Made by a program: the position numbers and the translations under genes. Source: Bryobacteraceae bacterium (GTDB lineage Bacteria; Acidobacteriota; Terriglobia; Bryobacterales; Bryobacteraceae). From it: 33,866 nt of DNA. The notes beneath the pieces were generated by a model. That model made no database searches, was not told the DNA's origin, and worked only from the letters and a program-made list of their open reading frames with translations. Below are positions 9,040 through 15,958 of this stretch, in pieces. The stretch covers positions 1-33,866 of the forward strand of contig JASHOO010000246.1 in the NCBI GenBank assembly GCA_030041035.1. Reading direction: 5' to 3'. Position 1 is the stretch's first letter; every line of letters starts with the position of its first letter.

Positions 9040-9104
9040 TGGAAGTTGCGTCACACTAAGTGGTTACCAAACACGCAGTTTGCACAAACACCGTGACATC
9101 CACT

Positions 9105-9119
9105 GCGACACAGTGTCCA
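9105..9119. promoter_or_regulatory. Degenerate copy GCGACA-N3-TGTCCA, candidate enhancer site
   Basis: The core GACA-CAG-TGTC is exact and nine of twelve arm bases match the perfect sites. Its centre is 80 bases from the 9025 site and about 69 bases from the plus-strand -24 box. Confidence 0.5.
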
Positions 9120-9179
9120 GCATGTCGAGTCATTGATTGCGATCCGTCGGCTTTTCCTGTATTTACCCGATGCTAGCTT

Positions 9180-9196
9180 TGGAACTGCCCGTGCTT
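9180..9196 (+). promoter_or_regulatory. Candidate sigma-54 (-24/-12) promoter for the PilZ - CpaE gene set
   Basis: TGGAACTGCCCGTGCTT has GG and GC separated by exactly ten bases and TGCTT at the -12 side; the -24 side matches TGGCAC at five of six positions. Transcription would start near 9206. Confidence 0.5.
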
Positions 9197-9271
9197 ATCA
9201 CCAGGTGAATATCTGGGCAGCACACTCGATCAAAGAGCGGCGGCCAAAAGAAAGGTGGCATAGGGAGGATC

Positions 9272-9709
9272 ATGTACGCATCAACGAGTAAGATTGCGAG
9301 CCGGTATCGCGAGTTGTTGCAGGGGCTGGAGCAGCGTTCTCATGAGCGTGTGAATCTGGCGCTGGAATGCCGCGTCACAGCGGGCGGCAGGAGGTCAGGA
9401 GGGACGATGAAGCTGGTGGAGAACATCAGTCGCACGGGCATTCTGATCCGTTGGCTGCCCTCAGATGGTCCACAGGACGTTCCACGCCCTGGCGATACAC
9501 TGAACATCGAAATGGCGCTCCCCGCCAATCACAACTTTGATCGAAAGTGCTGGTTCTGCGGAGGCACCGTGGTGCGGGTTTCCAAAGCAGAGGATAATTC
9601 GCCACTCGTAGCGGTCCGCATCAACACGACTAAGTTCCGTAAGTATACTCCTCCCGCGACTCAAAAGGCCGTCACGCATGTTCCCCAACTGGTGACGGTT
9701 ACCCACTGA
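9272..9709 (+). CDS. PilZ-domain protein (c-di-GMP receptor)
   Basis: This 145-residue single-domain protein is predicted to bind c-di-GMP. It has an N-terminal helical tail (about residues 1-20), then RSHER (R22-x3-R26) and ENISRTG (N51-x-S53-x2-G56), the two motifs that clamp the ligand, inside a beta-barrel of about 90 residues. The C-terminal 30 residues are basic and Thr/Pro-rich. ATG 9272 has a strong GGGAGGA ribosome site. It lies 64 bases before the CpaE-like gene on the same strand and is likely co-transcribed with it, so it may tie c-di-GMP to pilus or secretion placement. The partner it acts on is not known. Confidence 0.92.
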   Translation: MYASTSKIASRYRELLQGLEQRSHERVNLALECRVTAGGRRSGGTMKLVENISRTGILIRWLPSDGPQDVPRPGDTLNIEMALPANHNFDRKCWFCGGTVVRVSKAEDNSPLVAVRINTTKFRKYTPPATQKAVTHVPQLVTVTH

Positions 9710-9773
9710 ATTGGGAGAGTAGATCCCCAGTGGCAGCGGCAATTAACCGCGTTCACTCAGGGGACGTGATGTT

Positions 9774-10973
9774 ATGAGACTCCTGACTGTAGGACTGATC
9801 ATCAAGCGCGGCGAATTGCTGACGGAAATCGAACCGTGCTGTCAGGAGCTCGCTAGACATGTCGTGGCGGAGAAACAAAACGGCGAAGACTGGCCCGGCA
9901 TGCTGGACTGGCTCACCCAAACGCGGCCTCACCTACTTCTAGTAGATGTGGAGCACCTTCAGAACGCGATGGAAGAGCGCGTCCGGCAGATCAAAGCGGT
10001 TGTGCCGGAATCGATGATTATCGCCGTACATCACTCGGCCGATTCGAAGATGATCCTCGCGGGATTGCGAGCAGGCTTGGATGAGTACTTCTATCCTCCG
10101 CTCGTGAGCAGCCTACGCCGCGTGCTGGAGCAGAAGATCGATCAGCACACGAAGAACCAGTTTCTGACAGATTCTGATCGTAGGACGATCGCCTTCCTAT
10201 CTGCAAAGGGCGGTTGCGGGGGCACTACGGTGGCGTGCCATGTGGCCGTGGAGTTGGGTAAGAGGATGCATGATTCCGGAACGCACCATGTACTGCTGGC
10301 CGACTTGGACCTGACGGGCGGCAACGTTCGCTTTCTGATGCGCTCGAAGACGGCTGGGTCGATCTTGGACGCCATAGAAACTACACAGGGGCTGGACGTG
10401 GCTGCTTGGAATCGTATAGTCTCGAACGGCCATCCCGGGCTAGAGGTGATCTCTACCCCGGCTGAGGCGTTGCCGCGAATGCTGGAGCAGCGCGAGCTGG
10501 AGCGCGTACTGAACTTCGCCCGCAGCCGGTATCAGTGGACAGTTCTGGACTTGGGTTGCTGTCTGACACCCTACAATCTCAGCATCCTGGAAGGTTTGAA
10601 CGAGCTGTACCTAGTAGCATCGCCCGATGTGCTGGCGCTCTTTCAAGTGAAGCAGATATTTCATGAGTTACAAGAGCACAACGTTCCCTTGGACCGCGTG
10701 CGGCTGATCCTGAACCGCAATGTGGATTACGAGGATAAGTTGGTTGCAAGAGAAGCACAGAAAATGTTGGGCATAACAGCCTACTTTTCGCTGCCCAATG
10801 ACTACTCAGGCTTGACGGAAGCTTACGCCAACGGCAACCTACTACCGAAACACAGTCCGCTAGGTCACCAGATCTCGGCGCTGGCTTCCAAGATCAGTGG
10901 GATTGAGAGCTCTACTCAGGACCAACAACGCCAGGCACCCTGGTACCGGAAGTTTCGGGTGGCACGAGGATGA
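9774..10973 (+). CDS. CpaE/TadZ-like pilus-assembly ATPase (receiver-like domain + MinD/ParA-type ATPase)
   Basis: This 399-residue protein resembles CpaE/TadZ, which place Tad-type pilus machinery at the cell pole. Residues 1-125 form a receiver-like fold without an obvious phosphorylation pocket (LLLVDVEH carries the Asp in the usual strand). The ATPase domain (about 135-375) starts with the deviant Walker A AKGGCGGTT (144-152), has DLDLTGG for the switch region and TVLDLG for Walker B. The variant KGGCGGTT lacks the second lysine that follows the glycines in many MinD proteins. No tad/cpa genes for prepilin, secretin or the secretion ATPase occur here, so the machine it serves is encoded elsewhere or it has been recruited to another role. 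A weak AGGGGA ribosome site precedes ATG 9774. Confidence 0.88.
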   Translation: MRLLTVGLIIKRGELLTEIEPCCQELARHVVAEKQNGEDWPGMLDWLTQTRPHLLLVDVEHLQNAMEERVRQIKAVVPESMIIAVHHSADSKMILAGLRAGLDEYFYPPLVSSLRRVLEQKIDQHTKNQFLTDSDRRTIAFLSAKGGCGGTTVACHVAVELGKRMHDSGTHHVLLADLDLTGGNVRFLMRSKTAGSILDAIETTQGLDVAAWNRIVSNGHPGLEVISTPAEALPRMLEQRELERVLNFARSRYQWTVLDLGCCLTPYNLSILEGLNELYLVASPDVLALFQVKQIFHELQEHNVPLDRVRLILNRNVDYEDKLVAREAQKMLGITAYFSLPNDYSGLTEAYANGNLLPKHSPLGHQISALASKISGIESSTQDQQRQAPWYRKFRVARG

Positions 10974-11020
10974 CTTACGACACAAGTACCACAGCATTAG
11001 GAACGATAAAGGAGAGGCCC

Positions 11021-11173
11021 ATGGTTTCCAGATATTCATTACGCCAGATTTTACGCCAACTTTATCAGCGGAAGGCGGATGTTGAAAGTCTGATCTACTT
11101 CTTCGAGAAGCAGGCCAGGCGGTCAACGCGACGGCGAATGAGATCTGCCAGGCTCGCGAAGGCAACCTCCTGA
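11021..11173 (+). CDS. Small basic coiled-coil-like protein, unknown function
   Basis: This 50-residue protein (MVSRYSLRQILRQLYQRKAD...) has one amphipathic helix pattern, LRQLYQRKADVESLIYFFEKQ, followed by an Arg-rich tail. An upstream ATG at 10970 overlaps the CpaE stop as ATGA and would add 17 residues. I prefer ATG 11021 because it has a clear AAAGGAGAGG ribosome site. Short helical proteins of the type L-x3-K-x2-v-x2-l-I-x2-LE are common next to LuxR-type regulators in Acidobacteria (from memory, not checked). It sits between the CpaE and LuxR genes and is probably in their transcript. Confidence 0.55.
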   Translation: MVSRYSLRQILRQLYQRKADVESLIYFFEKQARRSTRRRMRSARLAKATS

Positions 11174-11213
11174 GTCGGCGCTTTTCAGAACGCAAAGTGA
11201 AAGGTTAAAAAAT

Positions 11214-11912
11214 ATGATTCGAGTCCTTGTTCTTACCGACCAACCCATCCTTGCCCGAGGATTTCAGGAAATCTTATCTGCCGGCGGTATTGAGGTGGCT
11301 TCCGCCAGCGATCCCGCCGGTGACGCGTTCCACCCTGCCAATCAGGAACTGGTATTGCTCGACCTGACGGGTGAATTCACCTTTGAAACCCTTGCCGAGA
11401 CACACCGGCGCATGCCAGGATGCAATCTGATCATTCGCGTGGGTCCCATGTCGCGCGAACTGATTTTCCAGGCTCTCGAATATGGTGTACGGGGGATTCT
11501 GCCGGTTCGGCTTTCTCCCGACATGCTCATCCAATCGCTGCACAGGATCGCCAAAGGTGAGTTAGTCATCGAGGTGACCGACTCGGGCTTCGATCCGGCC
11601 GGCGAGAGACGCATCAGCTTCAGTGAGCGCGAAAAGCAAGTGGTCGAGCTGCTGGCCCAGGGCCTCAAGAACAAGGAAATCGCCGCTGCCATGAACCTGG
11701 CGGAAGGAACCGTCAAGGTGTATCTCTCTCGGCTCTTTAAGAAGACCAAGGTTCGCGACCGGTTTGAATTGATGATCTACCGCGCCCAGGACCGCAAGCT
11801 ACTCAGCAATGCGGATGCCGCGAACCATTCCGCAGCCGACTCGCAGGCACCGCAGTTATCCCAGTTCCTTCCCACTCACGGCGTACGCACAGAAGGCGTT
11901 CTCGTTTCCTAG
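11214..11912 (+). CDS. LuxR/NarL-type regulator with atypical receiver domain
   Basis: This 232-residue protein has an N-terminal response-regulator-like domain (about residues 1-120) and a LuxR helix-turn-helix (about 134-190: FSEREKQVVELLAQGLKNKEIAAAMNLAEGTVKVYLSRL). The receiver keeps an Asp at the phosphorylation position (LLDL, D50) and one acidic residue near the N-terminus (D9). It lacks the switch Thr/Ser (IIRVG where a T/S is expected) and the conserved Lys (GILPVRLSP where GxLLKxxxP is usual). It may therefore not be phosphorylated by a normal kinase, and no histidine kinase gene is nearby. A 40-residue Ser/Gln-rich tail follows the DNA-binding domain. AAAGG 13 bases before ATG 11214 is a passable ribosome site. 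Confidence 0.88.
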   Translation: MIRVLVLTDQPILARGFQEILSAGGIEVASASDPAGDAFHPANQELVLLDLTGEFTFETLAETHRRMPGCNLIIRVGPMSRELIFQALEYGVRGILPVRLSPDMLIQSLHRIAKGELVIEVTDSGFDPAGERRISFSEREKQVVELLAQGLKNKEIAAAMNLAEGTVKVYLSRLFKKTKVRDRFELMIYRAQDRKLLSNADAANHSAADSQAPQLSQFLPTHGVRTEGVLVS

Positions 11913-11958
11913 TCTGGAAAATCCCCTGTAGAGCAGCTTCACAGGCTATTATGAGTCT

Positions 11959-12555
11959 TTGAAGCTGCTCATCTTTTCTGACATCCACAGCAATCACAAG
12001 GCGCTCGAGAAACTTGTCGCTACTGAGGCCGACTACTACTTCGCGGCTGGCGACCTGGTGAGTTGGGCGCGTGGGTTGGAAGAATGCGGCAAGATCCTTC
12101 AGCCTCGCGCCGAACGGGTCTACGTTCTTCCCGGAAATCACGAATCGGCGGCGCAAATCGCCGCCTTTTGCGATCAATTCGGCTTTCATGATTTCCACGG
12201 CAAGACGTTGCAGATCGGCACGCATCACGTAGCTGGTCTCGGCTACTCGAGTCCGACACCGTTCAACACGCCCGGTGAATACAGCGAGGCAGAGCTCGCC
12301 GAACGGCTGGCTCCATTCGCGGCGCTCCAACCGCTCGTGCTGATCTGCCATGCGCCGCCGCACCACACCGCCCTCGATTGTGTGCGCGATGGTTTGCATG
12401 CCGGCAGCCGGTCGGTCCGGGAATTTGTGGATCGCTATCAGCCAGAATATCTGTTCTGCGGCCACATTCATGAGGCCGAGGGTACTTACGCGGAAATCGG
12501 CAGGACCAAAGCCATCAATGTCGGCAAACAGGGCTATCTGCTAGAATTGGATTGA
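11959..12555 (+). CDS. Calcineurin-like metallophosphoesterase
   Basis: This 198-residue protein has the metal-site motifs of the YfcE/MJ0936 type: DIHSN (D8, H10), AGDLV, PGNHES and, late in the chain, CHAPPHH and CGHIHE. Such proteins are small cytoplasmic phosphodiesterases of broad specificity. The chosen start is TTG 11959; an ATG eight bases upstream is in another frame and stops at once. The 46-base gap after the LuxR gene and the three-base gap before prfB suggest it is transcribed with prfB. The natural substrate cannot be inferred. Confidence 0.85.
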   Translation: MKLLIFSDIHSNHKALEKLVATEADYYFAAGDLVSWARGLEECGKILQPRAERVYVLPGNHESAAQIAAFCDQFGFHDFHGKTLQIGTHHVAGLGYSSPTPFNTPGEYSEAELAERLAPFAALQPLVLICHAPPHHTALDCVRDGLHAGSRSVREFVDRYQPEYLFCGHIHEAEGTYAEIGRTKAINVGKQGYLLELD

Positions 12556-12558
12556 ACC

Positions 12559-13693
12559 ATGAATCTCGACGAGCTCGAAAGAGCATATTCCCCGCTCCGC
12601 GAACAGGCTTTGGCCGTGCGGAGCTATCTTTGACGTCCCCAAAAAGAAAGACCAGCTCGGCAAGTTAGAACAGGAAATTTCGCGCCCGGACTTCTGGTCG
12701 CAGCCTGAGAAGAGCCAGAAGGTCATGCAGGAGCGTAAGCGCCTCGAACAAACCATCTCCGACGACCAACGAATCGCCGGCCTAACTTCGGACCTCGACA
12801 CGCTTTTCGAACTAGCCCGTGAAGGCGAGGACGTGAACGGCGATATCTCGCGCGAATTGAAGTCCTTCTCGGATGTGATCGAAAAGGTGGAAACCGCGAT
12901 GTTGCTGTCGGGGGAAAATGACGCCCGCAGCGCGATCGTTACCATCCACCCTGGAGCCGGCGGCACCGAAAGCCAGGACTGGGCGGAGATGCTGCTCCGC
13001 ATGTACCTGCGCTGGGCTGAGCGCCAGGGCTTGAGCACGGTCATTACCGACCGGCTCGAGGGTGAAGGCGCCGGCATAAAGTCGGTCACGTTTGAGGTCA
13101 ACGGAGAGAATGCCTATGGCCTGTTGCAATCCGAGATCGGCGTGCACCGACTGGTTCGCATCTCGCCCTTCGATGCCAACGCGCGGCGCCATACATCATT
13201 CGCCTCCGTCTTCGTTTACCCGCAAGTAGACGACGAAATCAAGATCGAGATCAAACTGGATGATCTTCGCATCGACACTTTCCGTTCCTCGGGTGCCGGC
13301 GGCCAGCACGTCAATATGACCGACTCGGCCGTGCGCATCACGCACTTTCCAACAGGCATCGTGGTTCAGTGCCAGAACGAGCGTTCGCAACATAAGAATC
13401 GCGACAGCGCCATGAAACAACTTCGCGCGCGCCTGTACGAATTCGAGCTGGAAAAAAAGCGCGAGGAAACGCGTAAGACAGAAGCCACTAAGTTGGACAT
13501 CAACTTCGGCAGCCAGATTCGCAGCTACGTCCTCGCTCCTTACCGCATGATCAAGGACCACCGCACCAAGCTGTCCATCGGCGATGTAGACCGCGTCCTG
13601 GATGGCGATCTGGATGCGCTCATGCACGCCTACTTGGTCTTCCGCAAAACGGGTAAGACCGCGGGCGATGCGAAAGATGATCTCCCCGAGTAA
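12559..13693 (+). CDS. prfB: Peptide chain release factor 2, made by programmed +1 frameshift
   Basis: RF2 ends translation at UGA and UAA. The gene starts at ATG 12559, reads 24 codons to an in-frame TGA at 12631-12633 and continues in the +1 frame from GAC 12632 to TAA 13691-13693, giving about 377 residues. The slip site CTT-TGA-C is preceded by a GGAG ribosome-binding-like element, as in the classical autoregulated prfB of E. coli. The second frame has the SPF anticodon motif ([12 protein letters not shown]), and the peptidyl-transferase motif SGAGGQHVN. This is a normal gene, not a broken one; automated annotation starting at 12725 would lose about 55 residues. Confidence 0.97.
12622..12634 (+). 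other. prfB programmed +1 frameshift site
   Basis: The site reads AGCTATCTTTGAC: the CTT codon (12628-12630) is followed by TGA (12631-12633) and C, with GGAG centred about ten bases before the TGA. Ribosomes pausing at UGA when RF2 is scarce slip forward one base and continue at GAC 12632, so RF2 controls its own synthesis. Confidence 0.95.
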
Positions 13694-14606
13694 CGCGGAG
13701 TCTATCCGCCGCGCCGCAGCCCTGATCCGGGAAGGAAAGCTCGTCGCGTTTCCCACCGAAACGGTTTATGGGCTCGGCGCGAACGCGCTCGATGCCCAGG
13801 CCGTGGAGAAGATCTTCCGCGTAAAAGGCCGGCCCTCCACCAGCCCGCTCATTGTCCATGTCGCTTCGCATCAGGCGGCCCGCGGGCTGGCGGCGGTATG
13901 GCCCGAATCAGCCTTGAAGCTCTCCTACAGATTCTGGCCGGGTCCACTGACGTTAGTATTGCCGAAACGCGATTGTATTCCGGCCGTCGTTACCGCAGGG
14001 TTGCCCACGGTGGGGCTGCGCGTGCCGGTGAATCCAGTGGCGCTGGCACTGCTGGCTGAAGCCGGCGTGCCTATAGCCGCACCGAGTGCCAATCGATTCT
14101 CCGAGCTTTCACCCACCACTGCGGAGCACGTTCGTCATTCTCTTGGAGCCGAAATCGATCTCATTCTTGATGGCGGTCCCACCGAGGTGGGGATCGAGTC
14201 GACAGTGGTGTCCCTGGCGGGGCCCGTGCCGTTACTGCTTCGTCCCGGCATGATCTCCGAGGCGCAGATCGCAGACGTTATCGGCGAGATTCGAGTCGCT
14301 CAGGCGCCGGCCCAGGGTCCCCATTCGTCGCCGGGCATGCATGCCAAGCATTACAGTCCTCGCACGCCGTTGTTCCTGACGCTTCCGCCGTCAGGGCGCG
14401 GCGCTTGCCTCTGGCTCAGTCATGAGGCTCCGGCAGCGAAGAGCATCCGCATGCCAGCGGACCCCGCCCACTACGCCGCGCTGCTTTATCAAATTCTACA
14501 CACCTTGGACGGCGAAGGTTTTGACTGGATCGCTGTGGAACTACCGCCGGACTCCGCCGAATGGACCGGCGTTAGAGACCGGTTGCGGCGCGCCGCGGCT
14601 ATCTGA
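13677..14606 (+). CDS. L-threonylcarbamoyladenylate synthase, long Sua5 form
   Basis: This 309-residue enzyme makes threonylcarbamoyl-AMP from threonine, bicarbonate and ATP, the first step in tRNA t6A37 modification. The YrdC domain (about residues 8-195) has FPTETVYGLG, the KGRPSTSPL nucleotide motif and SANRFSELSPT. The hinge SPGMHAKHYSP and a smaller Sua5 C-terminal domain (about 215-309) mark the long form. The start is ATG 13677 (MISPSN) or ATG 13668 (MRKMISP); both overlap the end of prfB, so the two are coupled. Earlier in-frame starts lie deep in prfB and are unlikely. It overlaps the convergent prepilin gene by 8 bases at the 3' end. Confidence 0.93.
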   Translation: MISPSNAESIRRAAALIREGKLVAFPTETVYGLGANALDAQAVEKIFRVKGRPSTSPLIVHVASHQAARGLAAVWPESALKLSYRFWPGPLTLVLPKRDCIPAVVTAGLPTVGLRVPVNPVALALLAEAGVPIAAPSANRFSELSPTTAEHVRHSLGAEIDLILDGGPTEVGIESTVVSLAGPVPLLLRPGMISEAQIADVIGEIRVAQAPAQGPHSSPGMHAKHYSPRTPLFLTLPPSGRGACLWLSHEAPAAKSIRMPADPAHYAALLYQILHTLDGEGFDWIAVELPPDSAEWTGVRDRLRRAAAI

Positions 14607-15063
14607 CAAGAGGGCTGGTAGCGGTCGCAGGTTCCTGTCCGAAGTTGTTCCGCACGGTCATACTCTGATCGGAATAGAAGGTCCGGCTACCCGACGTTCC
14701 AAACGCGATCGGATTTGCGTTGATGATGTAACCGCCCGGTGTCGCAGTCAAAACGTACTTATACCCCTGCTTTTCACCGCTGGCCAGATCTTCTTGAATC
14801 AGATCGGCGGCTGCGGGTCCCGCTGCGCCGCTCGTGGGCGGGCCGAGCGCTACCAGCGTTTCTGCGTACTTGCCGTATGTCGAGTAATATTGTGTCTGAG
14901 CCGTGTGAATGGTCTTGATCGCTTGAATGGCGGCCATCTCCTGCGCGTACATGCGCGACTTCGACAGCTTGGGCATGGCCACTGCCAGAATGATCAGGAT
15001 GATGGCGATAACAATGAGCAGCTCAATAAGCGAAAAGCCAAACTCGCGGCGGGTTTTCTTCAC
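14599..15063 (-). CDS. Type IV prepilin-like protein (orphan)
   Basis: This 154-residue protein has a class III signal: MKKTRREFG then the cleavage point before F10, with the mature start FSLIELLIVIAIILIILAV carrying the Glu at mature position 5. Prepilin peptidase would cleave and methylate it. The exposed part shows a helical AQTQYYSTYGKYAETLVALG stretch typical of acidobacterial pilins/pseudopilins, and no disulfide pair. It lies alone, 40 bases after the end of kdsA on the same strand and overlapping sua5 on the other. A -24/-12 promoter candidate lies within the end of kdsA (15112-15126). It may be a major pilin (PilA-like) or a minor one; no other pil genes are visible. Confidence 0.92.
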   Translation of the reverse strand: MKKTRREFGFSLIELLIVIAIILIILAVAMPKLSKSRMYAQEMAAIQAIKTIHTAQTQYYSTYGKYAETLVALGPPTSGAAGPAAADLIQEDLASGEKQGYKYVLTATPGGYIINANPIAFGTSGSRTFYSDQSMTVRNNFGQEPATATSPLVR

Positions 15064-15103
15064 ACTAATACCCTCTCCATGATTGTATGACGCCGCGGCA
15101 GCC

Positions 15104-15958
15104 TTAGTCGTGCAAGGCTTCTTCCGGCTTAACCAGGGCGTCCAGCGCCTTCAGCCGCCGCCAGAAGCCGGCCAGCAGGTCCAGCCGCAACGCGTTCGCC
15201 CCGTCCGAGAGCGCCTGCTCGGGGCGATCGTGCACCTCGACGAAAATTCCGTCGATGCCCACCGCTACTGCGGCGCGCGCCAATGGCTCGATGAAGTGGG
15301 GCTGACCGCTGGAAACGTCACCCGCGCCGCTTGGAAGCTGCACGCTGTGCGTCGCGTCGAAAATCACGGGCCAGCCGGTCTCGCGCATGACCTTTAAGGC
15401 GCGCATATCCACCACTAGGTTGTTGTAGCCGAATGACGAACCCCGTTCGGTCAGCAGCACTTTGCGATTCCCGGTCGACGCCACCTTTTCCGCGGCATGC
15501 CGTATATCCTGGGGCGCGACGAACTGGCCTTTCTTGACGTTTACGATCCGCCCCGTGCGCCCCGCTTCGACCAATAAGTCGGTCTGGCGGCACAGGAACG
15601 CGGGGATTTGCAGGATGTCGGCGACTTCGGCGGCAACTCCGGCTTGCCCCGGCTCATGAATGTCCGTGAGAATCGCGTGACCGGCCGCTTTGGCGCCGGC
15701 CAGAATGCGCAATCCCTCCTTCAATCCCGGCCCGCGGAACCCGGAAAGGCTCGTGCGATTGGCCTTGTCAAAGGACGCTTTGAACACGAACGGCCCGGCA
15801 ATCTCGCGGATCGCGTTCGCCATAAAGTGCACGTGCTCTTCGCTCTCGATGACGCACGGCCCGGCAATCAAAGCAACAGGAGCGTCGCCCCCGAAACGAA
15901 TCGCCTCTCCGCGAGGTGTGAGCAAATCAACGGGCTTGGGTGCGTTCACAGAGCTCAA
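15104..15958 (-). CDS. kdsA: 3-deoxy-8-phosphooctulonate synthase (Kdo-8-phosphate synthase)
   Basis: This 284-residue enzyme condenses phosphoenolpyruvate with arabinose 5-phosphate to give Kdo 8-phosphate for the lipopolysaccharide core. Motifs include AGPCVIES (32-39), [29 protein letters not shown] and [14 protein letters not shown]. The Cys in AGPC (C35) points to the metal-dependent class found in Aquifex; the E. coli type has Asn there. The start is TTG 15958, which overlaps the pyrG stop as TTGA; GTG three codons later is an alternative. It forms one overlapping set with pyrG and kdsB, so CTP supply, Kdo synthesis and CMP-Kdo activation are made together. Confidence 0.95.
   Translation of the reverse strand: MSSVNAPKPVDLLTPRGEAIRFGGDAPVALIAGPCVIESEEHVHFMANAIREIAGPFVFKASFDKANRTSLSGFRGPGLKEGLRILAGAKAAGHAILTDIHEPGQAGVAAEVADILQIPAFLCRQTDLLVEAGRTGRIVNVKKGQFVAPQDIRHAAEKVASTGNRKVLLTERGSSFGYNNLVVDMRALKVMRETGWPVIFDATHSVQLPSGAGDVSSGQPHFIEPLARAAVAVGIDGIFVEVHDRPEQALSDGANALRLDLLAGFWRRLKALDALVKPEEALHD
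15112..15126 (-). promoter_or_regulatory. Possible sigma-54 (-24/-12) promoter for the prepilin gene
   Basis: On the minus strand CGGAAGAAGCCTTGCA has GG and GC ten bases apart and a full TTGCA box. It lies in the last codons of kdsA, with a predicted start near 15100, about 37 bases before the prepilin ATG. Pilin genes in many Gram-negatives use sigma-54. The -24 half matches only in its GG, so this is weak. Confidence 0.35.

Larger units (their letters stand above)
8878..9271. promoter_or_regulatory. Divergent control region between the PilZ/J-domain gene and the PilZ gene
   Basis: These 394 bases hold no gene. They contain a -24/-12 element facing each way and three GACA-N3-TGTC palindromes between them, listed separately. 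The layout is that of a shared enhancer serving two divergent sigma-54 promoters. The plus-strand promoter would leave a leader of about 65 bases before the PilZ start. Confidence 0.6.

Noticed and set aside
8878-9054. 59-codon upstream extension of the PilZ/J-domain gene
   Set aside because: It would place the -24/-12 promoter and two palindromes inside coding sequence; the PilZ domain starts at ATG 8877.
12631-12633. Nonsense mutation or pseudogene in prfB
   Set aside because: The in-frame TGA is the known programmed frameshift site, and the rest of the gene is intact.
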